A stretch of 64,000 bases of DNA, from the NCBI GenBank assembly GCA_029215795.1, contig JARDYH010000004.1, positions 215,366,517 to 215,430,516 on the forward strand. The letters run 5' to 3'. Of this stretch, positions 35,371 through 47,012 are shown one piece after another. Made by a program: the position numbers and the translations under genes. Under the pieces are notes generated by a model. The model had not been told where the DNA came from and ran no database searches. It was given only the letters and a program-made list of their open reading frames with translations. This stretch comes from Anniella stebbinsi (Eukaryota; Chordata; Lepidosauria; Squamata; Anniellidae). Positions within the stretch are counted from its first letter, which is position 1. Each line of letters opens with the position of its first letter.

Positions 35371-35884
35371 TATCGTCCTCAGCCACCACAGCCAACAGCC
35401 AGGTGGGAAAAGGCCGATCTGCATTATACTCATCATGCTTCGTCTTTCTAGAGCTGTGAACTGCAGTAGCTAAATTCCCAGCTTTCTCTGGCCCAGTTCA
35501 GATAACAGCTGAATTTTGACAGTTTAACTATGGTTCAGGTTCACACAACCACCCCCCTCCCCTTACACAATCCAATTTCCTCCCAACCTCTCTCTTTTTT
35601 AAAAAACAAACCATGATTGTTCCTCCAAACCAGAATCAGAAGCAATGTTCAAACTTGGTAATCGTGATTTACAAGTTATATTTCTCCAATTTGGATGTTG
35701 TGGTAAAGTATGGTTTGCTTGAACTCATAGAGGAGAGTGGAATACGAGATGCAAGAAGAAGAGCAGGGAGCCTTCAGACCTGAAGCCTGTTCATGACGGT
35801 CAAATCATGATTTGTTCATTTCATCTGAGCTAACTAGTACATCCTCAGATTAATGCAGTAGTAAACCCTATTGGACAGGCTAAG
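35371..35884. other. Intron 1, no clear feature
   Basis: 35490-35545 ('ggcccagttcagataacagctga...tttaactatggttcag') resembles a MITE end of the GGTTCrCAy group. Nothing else. Confidence 0.4.
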
Positions 35885-36180
35885 GCCCTCCCCCAACACA
35901 ATTCAGAAATAACTGGAATTTAACTAAGGCAATTTTCCAATGACCACCAAGTTCCCTCAAAAACCTATGTATAATCTTATCTACACTCTTAAATTCTACC
36001 TTAGAGATTGGAACTGGAAAATACATACATTCTGTAAATACATTCATTTTGATTATACTTATTTCCCCATGTAACTGGAGATACTGCTGTTTATTCAAAT
36101 TCCTAGAAATTTCTCTTAGTTTAACCATAGAATCTATTCCAGAACATCTCTGTGCAACTACAACATTTTTCACCTGTTGC
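35885..36180 (-). mobile_element. L1 LINE fragment, ORF2 region
   Basis: The minus-strand reading contains LHGEISIIKMNVFTE and VDKIIHRFL, then HWKIALVKFQL. This is the L1 ORF2 stretch downstream of the RT domain (the 'IKMN' block). Open for 97 residues but lacking both ends. Confidence 0.7.
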
Positions 36181-36229
36181 CAAGGTGAGTCTTATCTAAA
36201 CCTGCTTGTGGCACACTGTAATCCAAACA

Positions 36230-36690
36230 GAAGGAACATAAGAAGAGCCATGCTGGATCAGACCAAGGATCCATCTAGTCCAGCATTCTGTTCCAACAGT
36301 GGTCGACCAGGAACCCACAAGCAGGACATGGGTGCAATGACATCCTCCCATCCATGTTCGCCAGCAACTGGTGTATATAGACTAATAGCAATTGACAGCC
36401 TTCTCCTTCAGGAATTTATATAACCCCCTTTTAAAGCCATCCAAATTGGTGGCCATCACTATATCTTGTGATAGGAAAATCCATAGTTTAACTATGCACT
36501 GTATGAAGTAATGCTTCTTTTTACCTGTCCTGAACCTCCCACCAATCAATTTTATGGGATGATCCCAGATTCTAGTATTATGGGAAAAAGAGAAAAATGC
36601 CTCCCTATCCACATTCTCCATATCATGCATAATTTTGTACACCTCTATCATGTCTCCCTTTACCCTCCTTTGTCTCTAACCAAAATTTCG
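36230..36690 (-). mobile_element. CR1/L3-like LINE 3' end with ORF2 C-terminus (family 2)
   Basis: Minus strand: VYKIMHDMENVDREAFF, then RIWDHPIKLIGGRFRTGKKK, and DGFKRGLYKFLKEK. These match in order the broken frame at 59480-59710. It then ends in the 3' terminus 'gatggatccttggtctgatccagcatggctctt' (inverse at 36236). The L1 fragment lies directly next to it. Confidence 0.75.
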
Positions 36691-37359
36691 ATCCAAGGTA
36701 TCTCAGAGATGCTTACAAGCAGAGCTTGATTTAAATGGTCATCCTCCAACGTTTGTCTCCCAACGTCTGTCATATAGGGGTGCATTTGGTTCTGAACATG
36801 AAGTTTGCATTCTAATCTATTATGGCATATAAACCTCTGAATTTGTCATGTACAGAACAAAACCTGGACTGTACGGTACAGGATGTTCCTTTGGACTTGG
36901 GGTTAAATGAAATGACCCTTCTGGATCTTGTCCAATTCAACCATTTGACATACGGCTTATTTACAGACCTTTTGCATCACAAGCGAACATTTCTCTTTGG
37001 CTTTATGTTGAAAACCAGGAACAACAGCCCAAGCGAGAAATATTTATACAGTTCCAAGAAAGGATTGTACTGTCGTCTGTCAAGTTAAACATTAACATTT
37101 TGTTTGCCAAAGGGGAAAGAAGCTGGATTTAACGTAATCCATATCCTATGATGCTTAAGTCTGAACGAGAAAGCAAAACGCTCAAATATATTCTTCAACA
37201 TTTTTAGTTTTTTTTCTCAGAACATTACGGAGAATTTGCAAAATCCCATTATAAAAATGTAATAAGAGTCCAAAGCTATGAATGGTCTAGCACAAATCCT
37301 ACCAGCTTGAAGAGGTGATGATTTGGAAGCATTTATTTGGAAATCTGACTGCTAGAAAA
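36691..37359. other. Intron 1, no recognisable feature
   Basis: No repeat or gene recognised. Confidence 0.45.
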
Positions 37360-37495
37360 GCTGTAGGCAACCTCGAGCCCTCCAGATGTTTTGGAACACA
37401 ACTCCCATCAGACCCAGAAAGCATGGCCAATGGTCAGGACTTTGAGGGAATTGTAGTCCAAAACATCTGGAGAGTACTATGCTGCCTACGCCTAT
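37360..37495. repeat. Palindromic interspersed element (type 1)
   Basis: Good copy: left arm 'gtaggcaacctcgagccctccagatgttttgga' and right arm 'gtccaaaacatctggagagtactatgctgcctac' around 'aagcatggccaatggtc'. Confidence 0.7.
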
Positions 37496-38548
37496 CCTAG
37501 ACCTAACATTTAGCTATATAACACCTGCTATCTGTGTTGGGAATGGCAAACGAATGGAAGGGGTTGCCAGTGTGTTGCCCAAAGGCACCAATGTACCTGT
37601 GGACGCTTTTCCTGAAATCCACCACACTCACTGCACCTCCGGACTTCTTAATTTTTAAAAAAAAAAAACTGAGAGGCTAGTATGCTGCTAAATGAACTGC
37701 TTCCCTCCAGCACAATCTTTATTTTGGTTCAAAGGAGTGGATTTGGCTTTCAGAGCTCAGCCTTCACCACTGCCTTGTACTTTTCCAAAGGTCTTGGACA
37801 AATTACTTTCCTTTCAGTCTCACCAGTTTGCTTTCTGGGATAGCTATGTTATTTGACCGGATATGCCCACCATGGTAGCCATTTTATAAATGGGCAAGTC
37901 CCCCTCCCCATGGCAGCCATTTTGTGGGAGTTCCTACACTCTCTTAAAACTCCAAAGTTGTCCACAGATCCCTGATGATTAGAATTAGCATCTGCACATG
38001 GCTTAGTTCTCACAGGACTACAGCTCAGCAATAGAGCACAAGCCAACATTTGGTCCAATCTAGCTTTGGATTCTATTAAAATATACAGGTTTATCCACGT
38101 TTCTTCCCTCGGAAAGAGATTTGGAAATATGTTTCAGAAGTTGCAGAAAAAGTATTTCCAAAGCAAAAACCCACAATGAACTAATCTCTTTTATTTCTTT
38201 CAAAGTTAAAAGAAAAAAGAAGTTTTCTGAATTATCACTTAAAAAAAAAAGCTATCTTTCCAACTTTTACAACTAAAAGCATGTTTAGTTTTGCAGAACA
38301 CTTTACAATGTTTTGCTCAGCCATACAAGAGCTCACCAGGCACTGGAAAACAACTTCAGGATACACCACAGAGAGACGGCTACTAAGAGTATGGAACACA
38401 GCATTGTCAGAAAACCTGACATATGAAAGAAGACCGAAGAGCTTCCGTGCCACATTTCAGTGGTGGGCTCAAGGCAAAAATGAAGCTGGACTACAATACC
38501 AGTATAGTGCAGTGTAAAGCTCTTTCTGCCAGTAAATAAACTTTAGAA
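37496..38548. other. Intron 1, minor repeat only
   Basis: 37868-37975 ('catggtagccattttataaatggg...gtccacagatccctg') matches the interior of the hAT-like element at 26201. The rest is unrecognised. Confidence 0.45.
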
Positions 38549-38655
38549 GCAGTATTATTTATTTATTTTATTTTATTTTATTTATTTCTATACCACCCAA
38601 TAACCGAAGCTCTCTGGGCGGTTCACACAAATTAAAACCATGAAATACAATTCAA
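38549..38655 (-). mobile_element. L2-clade LINE 3' tail with (TTTA)n
   Basis: 'ctataccacccaataaccgaagctctctgggcggttcacac' is the inverse of the L2 tail at 41200-41245. The TTTA/TTTTA microsatellite is the element's terminal repeat. Confidence 0.75.
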
Positions 38656-38761
38656 TCTTTTAGAATGGAGAAAAAAATGCACAAGCTGGAAAGCCACACA
38701 AAAGTCCATGGTAAGGTGGAAAGGAAGATCTGGCGAGATTGGGACCCCAGGAAGGCCAAAT
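38656..38761 (+). mobile_element. hAT-like element fragment (copy D)
   Basis: 'caatcttttagaatggagaaaaaaatgcacaagc' and 'gagattgggaccccaggaaggccaaatt' match the right half of copy B (30287-30480). Confidence 0.5.
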
Positions 38762-39490
38762 TTCATAGAACCATAGAATAGTAGACTTGGAAGGGCCTAT
38801 AAGGCCATCAAGTCCAACCGTCAGCTTAATGCAGGAATCTACATTAAAGCATATGTGACAGATGGCTGTCCAGCTGCATCCTGAACGCCTCTAGTGTGGG
38901 AGAGTCCACTACTTCCCTAGGTCATTGGTTCCATTGTCGTACTGTTCTAACAGTAACAATGTCTTTCTTGATGTTCAGCCAGAATCTGGCTTCCTGTAAC
39001 TTGAGCCCCTTATTCCATGTCATGCACTCTGGGATGATCGGGAAGAGATCCTGGCCCTCTTCTGTATGACAACCTTTCAAGTATTTGAAGAGTGTGATCA
39101 TGTCTACCCTCAGCCTCCTCTTCTTGAGACTAAATATGCCCAGTTCTTTCAGTCTCTCCTCATAGGGCTTTGTTTCTAGACTCCTGATCATCCTTGTTGC
39201 CCTCCTCTGAACCCCCTCCTTCTTGAAGTGTGGTGCCCAGAACTGGACGCAGTACTCAAGATGATGACTAACCAGTACCGAATAGAGGGGAACCAGTACC
39301 TCATGTGATTTGAAAGCTATACGTCTATTAATGCAGCCCAAAATAGCATTTGCTTTTTTTGCAGCCACATTACACTGTTGGCTCATATTCAGCTTGCGAT
39401 GTACAACAATTCCAAGATCCTTGTCTCTTGTAGTATTGCTGAGCCAAGTTTCCCCCATTTGGCCCCTGGGGCTAACGTTCTTCACACCTG
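38762..39490 (-). mobile_element. CR1 LINE, 3' end of ORF2
   Basis: The minus strand reads GETWLSNTTRDKDLGIVVHR, KKANAILGCINRR, VLVPLYSVLV, RRATRMIRSLETKPYEERLK and KYLKGCHTEEGQDLF. This is the same region, in the same order, as the 28010 copy and about as similar as two copies of one subfamily. The 3' end 'cctataaggccatcaagtcc...tattctatggttctatga' is at 38763-38810 (inverse). One small deletion lies around the FKKEGV junction, where the other copy has extra residues. Confidence 0.88.
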
Positions 39491-39758
39491 CTTTATAGAA
39501 ACATGTTTTCCTTTTATTTCTTACATAAACAAGGGTTCCTCAAATCTATGTTTTTTGGGGGGATGGGATTTTATTCGCTATGAGAAAAGGAGAATGGAAA
39601 AGAACAAACAACAGCAATAGTTACTTATGATAACGTATGTTCGCTGACCGTTATACTGGTGTATTTTTCTCTCTTTTTCATGTCCTTGTCCTTGTTATGG
39701 AACTAAAAAGTCAAAACATTTTTTTAAAACAACCCTATGAATTAGATCACTTGGCACA

Positions 39759-40015
39759 TTCCAGAGGTAGGCGGAGTCAAAGGCAAAAAGGATGGGTCCA
39801 ACCCCCCAACCCCCCAATACAAGTATATTTTAGCTTAAAGTTCTTACTGCCAGAAACGTTTAGAATTGGGGGGGGGGGGGGAGACCTGCACAAAAGCCAG
39901 GAAATTGCCAAACAGATGGTGTTGAAGACAAAGGAGGAATGGACTTCTGGGAAATCTTGGAAGGGCCAGATTGAGACAGATCTGATCTCGAGGCCTGAGC
40001 TTCTGGACCCCGTTC
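39759..40015 (+). mobile_element. hAT-like element (copy C)
   Basis: Shares 'tatattttagcttaaagttcttactgcc', 'cacaaaagccaggaaattgcc' and 'gggccagattgagacagatctg...aggcctga' with copies A and B, in order. Contains a poly-G run (39867-39880). Confidence 0.55.
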
Positions 40016-40629
40016 TAGAATTTTAAAGCTAGCAGATGGAAATGCAGCCATGTACAGCATCCTGGGGGTAGCAGAAGGCTAAGTGAGAGCTGCACAACCT
40101 TACTAAACAGTAAAGAGGTGGGGCATTCAAGTAATTACTTGCAAGGCTAACTGAAGATTCTGAACACAGAAGAACCCAAACAGGAGGAGAGATGCTGTAA
40201 GTGAACCTGTGACTCCATAGGGATTTGTCTGCATGATTAATCCTGAGCATTTAAAGTTTATCAGGTATACAATCCCCAACAGGTCTGGGTGCTTCATTCC
40301 AAACATGCACATAACACATCCTTAACATATCCTTTGTATTGAACCTTCAAAGCCTTTCACAATCTACTGCCTATGTACTTCAGTATATTACAGAGCTGCT
40401 CCACCTAAGGACGCTATCCTCACCTGCCCTCTTTTACACACACAACACACACACACACTAATGGACTCTTTCATGTACTTTCTTAGCTGGTAGGGAAGAC
40501 TCTAAGCTCATCTGGCACTTGCCAAATGCCTCTTCAAAACCTCTGCAAACCTATTATTAGCAGCATCACCTGCAAGCTTAAGCACGCGTTCAGTCTCACT
40601 GAATTCCGTGCCACTTGTTTTTAAGCAAA
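40016..40629. other. Intron 1, no recognisable feature
   Basis: A short CA microsatellite at 40436-40460; otherwise nothing. Confidence 0.45.
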
Positions 40630-41246
40630 CATCTTTAAAATGGAACCATCTTTAACTGGAACCAGTAGGTTCGAACATATAAGACCTACTCTGGCCCGCT
40701 TGCATTGGCTGCCTGTATGTTTCCGAGCCCGGTTCAAGGTGCTGGTTTTAACCTATAAAGCCTTACACGGCTTGGGACCACAATACCTGATGGAACGCCT
40801 TTCCCGACATGAACCTACCCGAACACTACGTTCAACATCTAAGGCCCTCCTCCGAGTGCCTCCTCCGAGGGAAGCTCGGAGGTCGGCAACAAGAGAGAGG
40901 GCCTTCTCTGTGGTGGCTCCCCAATTGTGGAACGATCTCCCTGTCGAGGCCCGCCTGGCGCCAACATTGTTATCTTTTCGGCGCCAGGTCAAGACTTTCC
41001 TCTTCTCTCAGGCATTTGGCAATATCTGAGGAGCCTGGGTCTGTTTTGTTTTGTTTTTGTAGGTTTTTTTTTTTTTGTTTTGTTTTTTTTTTTTTTTTTG
41101 AAGTGTTGAAGTGGTTTTTAAATGTACAGATTGTGTGTATGTTGTATGTTTTTGCTGTTTTAATTTTTGTATATTGTTTTTAATTGTTTTTAATCCTATG
41201 TAAACCGCCCAGAGAGCTTCGGCTATGGGGCGGTATACAAATGTAA

Positions 41247-41277
<31 letters not shown>

Positions 41278-41279
41278 AA
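40630..41279 (+). mobile_element. L2-clade LINE, 3' end, young copy
   Basis: Open for 129 residues: IRPTLARLHWLPVCFRARFK, VLTYKALHGLGPQYL, RERAFSVVAPQLWNDLP and FRRQVKTFLFSQAF, the conserved C-terminus of L2-clade ORF2 proteins. It is followed by T-rich sequence and the tail 'taaaccgcccagagagcttcggctatggggcggtatacaaatg' with (AAAT)n at 41249-41279. The intact frame and CpG-containing sequence suggest this is among the youngest L2 copies here. It is 5' truncated, without RT. Confidence 0.85.
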
Positions 41280-41354
41280 TCAGGCTGCAAGTACTACGGG
41301 AAAAAGTCAGGGACAAACTAGCTAATATTCCTGGGCATGGTCTCAAGGCATATG

Positions 41355-41490
41355 TTGATGCAGTAACCTTGAAGTTAAGCATATCTTGTTCTGGTCAGTA
41401 TCTGGATGGAGGCCACCCAGGAACCCCCATCACCTCGAGTTTGGGGATGGAAAAAAGGCAAGATATAAATAGAACAGATACATAAAAATA
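41355..41490 (+). mobile_element. 5S rRNA-derived SINE
   Basis: 'ttgaagttaagcatatcttgttctggtcagtatctggatggaggccacccaggaa' (41368-41422) aligns with the 3' half of vertebrate 5S rRNA (AAGCTAAGCAGGGTC...GGTTAGTACTTGGATGGGAGACC...). It is followed by a non-5S body ending 'gcaagatataaatagaa'. This is the layout of SINE3/AmnSINE-type elements. It is not a functional 5S gene: the 5' half is gone. Confidence 0.65.
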
Positions 41491-43189
41491 TCTGTTCTGC
41501 TATCTCACAGCAGTTCCTTCTGCAACTAAGTTAGGCCAGTATCTCCTGCACTTTTTACCCAACTGCACTGAGTGAAGGAAACACAAAGTTGAAGAGACAA
41601 AGTGGGCTGGTTCGCACGACACCACAGCCCATCATGGGTTAATTAACCCTCAAGAGGCTGTCGGGCATGTAGGCTACCACCCCTATCATCCCCAGCCAGC
41701 ATGTCAGTTAGGGATGGTGGGGTAGCGCTCCAACACATCAGGAGGGCACGAGGTCAGGGTTGGCTGTACTAAACTGAAACAAAGAGAGCAACCTCCGGTG
41801 TGGACTCTAAACACATAACTGGGTCCTTATGATTCAAATCGTGACTGCAGCATTGGGAAGGCAGGGATGGGGGTAGTTAACCATTTGCCCCTGCACTGTT
41901 TTCCTGTTGAACCCCCCCATCCCACCCAGCTGCTGCTTGCCCCACAAAACAAAGAGCAATTCTGGGAGCACATTTCTTGGGGGTGGGAATCAATTTCCAG
42001 TGGGAATATGGAGGCAGGGCTAACCCCTTTTCCTATGCCACAATTCCAACTCGAGATTGCTCTGGCGGCAGCTGTTAGAACCACAAGCCCAGGATTCAAA
42101 GACGTGCAACATCGTGTCTAGTTTGAACCTCAGATAGTATTCAAATTTGTTCTAGTTATCCCCTGATGAGATTAAGTCAACTGCCCAGATAAGGAGTTTC
42201 AGGAATTAAAAAGTGTTGGGCGAGACAGTTTGCTCTCAGAGCACCATTTCAGGTCTCCTCTCTTATTTTCTGCTGCTTCCTTCCCATCTTGGCTAACAAA
42301 CATACCATAATCGTTTTATTGAAAACTCTAGCACAAACATCTCCCTACATCTAGTACAGCCTTTGGTAAAAACAGGAGGAGTGTCATCTTATGCCTACCT
42401 ACACTGGATCTGGAGCACATCCCGCTGAACTCCGGGTTTGTACTTCTCCCCAGCATGGAAAAAAAAGAGGGGGACAATGTTTTACCAGGGACAGGTAACA
42501 GAAAATAGGAGGATGCCACTTTCCCAGCTCCAAAGCTTGCAATTTTACTCACAGCACCACATTGCAACATGCAACTGTGTTCTACAACAAAATATATTTT
42601 CCAAGAAACACGCTGACTAAGGAATGGTCAGACGTGTTCTCTCTACACCAATGGCAGCAATCAGAGCTGGGGAACATCAGGGGAAATGGCAACTGATGCC
42701 GCTGTTCTCCAAAAGTACCATGAGATCATCTGGGAGCAAAGAGGTGGAGCAGCGAGAAAGAGAAAGAGAGAGATCGAGAGAGCCCAGCATGTGGGCTGGG
42801 GATGATGAAAGTTGTTATTGGACACATCTGGTGGATGAAAAGCTGCCCGCTGTTGGTTTAGAGCAGCAGGAGAGGCCATACTCAGATTATCCTCTTGCAA
42901 AGAGAAACTCTGCTCTTCCCAACTGCCTTGTCTTTGAGGCCTCTGCTATAAGTTCCACAGCGACCGGACAAGTGGGAGATTGCAGCTGACTGTGATCCAT
43001 CCAAGCCTATTTCCTCCTTATTTTTCAAAATGGAACTGTTATCCGCTTAGCCCGTAGAAAACATTCAACTCAAATCCTTTAAACATTTTTAATATAGCAC
43101 GTTAGCACAAAAAAGATACTTTGTGAGCCTCGGTTCAACTACAGGACAAGATTTGACATCACTTGACCCCATATCACAGACTCAATAAC
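41491..43189. other. Intron 1, minor repeats
   Basis: 41606-41650 has a MITE end ('gggctggttcgcacgacacc...atgggttaatta'). 41680-41750 has a half type 1 palindrome ('tcatccccagccagcatg'). 42755-42785 is a short GA-rich run. No coding-like stretch. Confidence 0.45.
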
Positions 43190-43285
43190 TGATGCTGTAA
43201 GCCGCCTGGGGTGGGGGTGGTGGGACTTCTGCCTGAAAGGCGGCCAAGAAATGATTTACATAAAACAAATCAATAAAAAATACAG
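43190..43285 (+). mobile_element. LINE/SINE 3' tail
   Basis: 'gtaagccgcctggggtgggggtgg...ctgcctgaaaggcggccaagaaatgatttacataaaac' has the 'gccgcc...ggcgg' stem typical of reptile LINE/SINE 3' ends. Confidence 0.5.
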
Positions 43286-43659
43286 AGCGGTTGCCTGAGT
43301 CTATGGCAGGGCAGGTGATCCTCACAAGGTGATCTCTACAACATGTTAATTTAGAAGCTACTTCCACTAAATTCAAAGGGACTTGTGTCCTGATAAAGAT
43401 GCTTAGGCGTTCAGCCGTAGGACAGAGCTACAAATTCAATAAATCTCAAGGTGAAGTCCTTTATGAACTGACCCACACAAGTCTGCACTTGCATTTTTGC
43501 AAGAAAGCATTCCCCACACGTTGAAGAACAGAATGTCAGGCAGAGGGCTACATTGCAAAATTTCTCCCTGGTGTCCTAGTTTCCTACAAGATGTGGTCTG
43601 TGTGTGTTAACATCAATTTGTGCTGAAGTTTGTTAACATGGATGGGGCATTATGATCAT

Positions 43660-44625
43660 ACCATGCTGGTGCTTTATCAACTGCACGGGCTTCCAGTCTG
43701 TTTCTGGACTCAACTCAAAGTGCTGCATTTGACCTTTAAAGGCCTTCATAGCTTGGGACCAAGCTATTTGTACTGTCTCCACATGCGTCCAGGGGTCAAC
43801 ATCTCTTGATTTGCCTAGTTAGCCAGCCCAATATTGTTCTTGCCATGACCTTATCCACAAGGAGGGGGCAGGGCTTTCTGATATTACACTGAACTCAAGA
43901 TTGAGCACAAATGTATGGGGTGGGCCTCTGCCTTCATCTGCAGCAGAAGACAGAGGGGAGCTCATCCCCGCTGCGCCTCATGCACCCAGAAAGCAACGAG
44001 GAGTCGAACGGCTCTCTAAGATGATTTGGTGCAACATTAGAAGAACTCTTGCTATTCTCCTATCCTTCTGAAGCCAGCCTGACTTCGTAAAGAGTCCTCA
44101 TATTTCTCCAGGGAAAGAAGAGGAGCAAGAGATCTCTTTGAGTTTGCGCTCGCACCAAAGTTGCACATGTAATGACCAGTGGCAGGTGCATTGTAGATAT
44201 GTGGATGTGTCTGTCCATACACCAAGATCCTCATTGGAAACCCTTCTCCAGGCTTCCCCACCATCTGAAATACGGCAGGTGGTATCTAGGAAAAGGGCCT
44301 TTTCAGTGGTGGCGCTAATTATGGCATGCATTCTCCTGGGAGGCCCACCTAGCACCTACTCTGTTATCTTTTTAGTGCCAGACAGAAACCTTGTCATTGA
44401 ATCAGGCTTTGTAATCCAATTTGAGCAATTTAACCATGGCTGGATTTGTTATGCAGCACCTATTGATTTTGTTGTTTTTAGTATATTTTTGTGCTGCTGC
44501 TCCTTTTAATTTTCCGTTCATGGTTATGTATGTATTTTTAATTTGTTTTACATTTCTTATAAGCCACTCTGGGAATTTTATTGAAGGGCAAGGTATAGAT
44601 CTCTCCAATAAACCATCGAAATGAA
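43660..44625 (+). mobile_element. L2-clade LINE 3' end, degraded and interrupted
   Basis: 43670-43790 matches 40700-40800 ('ggactcaactcaaagtgctgcatttgacctttaaaggccttcatagcttgggaccaa'). 44215-44400 matches 40830-41000 ('gaaaagggccttttcagtggtggcgc', 'ttatctttttagtgccagacag'). The tail at 44540-44625 reads 'ataagccactctgggaattttattgaagggcaaggtata'. The middle (43800-44210) is extra or unalignable by eye. Confidence 0.6.
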
Positions 44626-45574
44626 ATTCCCCTTTATCGGCAAAGCTCATGGCAAAGAGTACCGCATAAGTAACAGGGCTCCTCCACCTCCTGCTCCAAC
44701 TCTTAGCATGCCCTTCACTTGAGTGACCTCTCGAAGAAGGGCATAAGTCAAATCTTTATGGAAAATGTCAGGAATGAATTATGTACCTTCTGCACGGAAG
44801 TCAGGATTCTTCACCTTCCGCCATCATTCAGGTAACACGGAAAAGCTGGCTCCCACTAAACAGTTTGCTATAGAACATATTATGCTGCAGTACTCTGCTG
44901 CAGAGAATGCCAAGATAATAGAAGACTCTTCCCAATCTTCAAGCCTACAGTTATAAATGAGTGCTGTATGTTAATAGCACTCTTGAGAACTACTTCACTC
45001 GGCTTCTTTTTGAGAACATATTTTACAGGTAATAATGAGAGTCTATCCCAGTGCTATTAGCTAGCTGGATTCAATCAGAAGGGGAAAGCTTGCTGTTGGG
45101 GGGGGGGGGTGTAAGGAGCCATCTGCATTCATTAAATCTATGCTTCTTTATATTGAATCTTACATTCATCCAGGCAGGTGTTTCCCCCAACACCACAACC
45201 CCTTTTAGCAGCTCCGAAAAATAATCTCCATATGTGAACGATAGAAAGGAGCCAACATCCAAGAAGCTGAAAGCATTCTTAAGAGAGCGCTTGCAGTTTT
45301 TATTCAATAAAATGTTTCGCAGTGTATTATCTCTTCCATCCCAAACGTGCAGAAGCAGGCAATAAAATGGCCATAATTATGTTCCCATTTTACAGCTGTG
45401 AAGCTGAAGCTGTGAAAGGGTGGTTGCTCCAAAAGCCAGCAAATGAGTAAAGATGTTGCAGCTGGAAACCCTAGGCTCACGATTATGCTCTTGGACTAGC
45501 AGGGAAAAAACATTACTAGTCACAAAACTAATAGAAAGTGGGGTACTTTGCTATAGCAGAGAGGCAATTGGCCT
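44626..45574. other. Intron 1, no recognisable feature
   Basis: Contains a poly-G run at 45099-45111. 45370-45440 weakly resembles an inverted MIR ('cattttacagctgtgaagctgaagc'). Confidence 0.4.
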
Positions 45575-45695
45575 CCCTTCCCCAACCTGGCACTTTCCAG
45601 ATGTATTGAACCACAACTCCAATCATCCCCAGCCAGCATGTGTTACCTGGGAGGATGGGGGTTATAGTTCAACACATCTGAAAGTTGGAAAAATC
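45575..45695. repeat. Palindromic interspersed element (type 1)
   Basis: Left 'cccttccccaacctggcactttccagatgtattgaaccacaactccaatcatcccc' and right 'ggatgggggttatagttcaacacatctgaaagttgg' arms. Confidence 0.65.
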
Positions 45696-46032
45696 TGCAA
45701 TAGGCCCACCTGTTCACAGTCAGTTAACACTAGAAGACAACTTCAACCAGGAAAGCTCCTCAGATTATGTCATCACCATTTCAAACTCAAGAAGATTTAC
45801 CCTTTCATCATTCAGAAACAGAGTCAAGTTAGGGAGTAACTGTCTTGGGCCGTAAGCTGATCCAGAGAAGGGCCAAAAAGCAGGATATACAATGTGTGGA
45901 TTTTCAACAGCCACCCAGGGTTAGCTATAAGGATTAATGCGCCATCTTTGCACTAGTATACACATGTAGCAGAATTACACAGCACAGCTTGTACCACTTC
46001 ATATGTAAGTAGAGGGGAATCATCTCACATTG

Positions 46033-46165
46033 AATAATAATAACAACAACAACAACAACAACAATAATAATGTGCCACCCTATAGCCAAAAATCTCAGGG
46101 TGACATATACAATAAAAGCAAAAACAATACAATCACCAATAAAACACATTAAAAACTATTACTTT
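46033..46165 (-). mobile_element. SINE/LINE tail with (AAT)(AAC)n
   Basis: A compound AAT/AAC microsatellite (46033-46070) followed by 'gtgccaccctatagccaaaaatctcagggtgacatatacaataaaagc', an inverted LINE/SINE 3' end with a short stem. Confidence 0.5.
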
Positions 46166-46969
46166 AAAAGAAACAAAATTCAGCATTTAAAAGAGATAAA
46201 TAACTGAAAATGAAGATAATTTTAAAAAGCAGTAATACACATATAACAAATAAAGCAGTATTTTGTGGTAGTATCTATTTCAATATTCTCCCACAAAACT
46301 ATTCTAAATACATGTGAAACTTAACATTTTCTCTCCTCAGGGAGGAGTTTAAGCATAGAAACCCCATAGTACATTCGGAGGGGGGCAGAGGGGATGCAGC
46401 ATATGTGTGTGAGCTCTCGTATAAGGAATAAAATGCTACTAGAATGATATGCTATATAAGTATCACATGCATCCCCTAGGCATTTGTCAGCAGATACTAT
46501 CTAGAAGGTAAACGTGCCATCTAACAAGCCCAACAAGATCCTAGCCCCTTATCTTGAAGGACAGGTAACTCACCATCTCCCTAGCATTCACAGCTCAATG
46601 CAACCAAGCCTCCTATAAAAACACAGCTGTTGTGGAGTGAGGGAAGTTATCTAGAACACATTTTTAGTTTATGCGGGGGTAGAGATGTGAAGGCCCGGAA
46701 ACCCCCCCTGGAAAAAATTGGAAAAATAAAAGGTTTTTCCTGATTTTTACCCTGAAAAATTGAACAAAATGAAGAAAAAAAGAATTATGGAATCTTTTAT
46801 TTTAGCATGATGAATAAAATGTTTAAGACAAGGTTTTCATATATTTGCTTCTCCAAATTATTTCTAAAAACTTTTTTATAGGGATGGGTGCTTTATGTCT
46901 GCTTGACACTGTGGAGGACTAGCGAAGACATAAATAATTTTCTTTGTGACTAACGTTGATGGTTTCTTG

Positions 46970-47012
<43 letters not shown>

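Noticed and set aside
41366..41425. 5S rRNA gene
   Set aside because: Only the 3' half matches and it is diverged; it is part of a SINE.
44138..44509. 123-codon + strand frame
   Set aside because: Overlaps the degraded L2 copy (RKRAFSVVA block) and is a remnant, not a gene.
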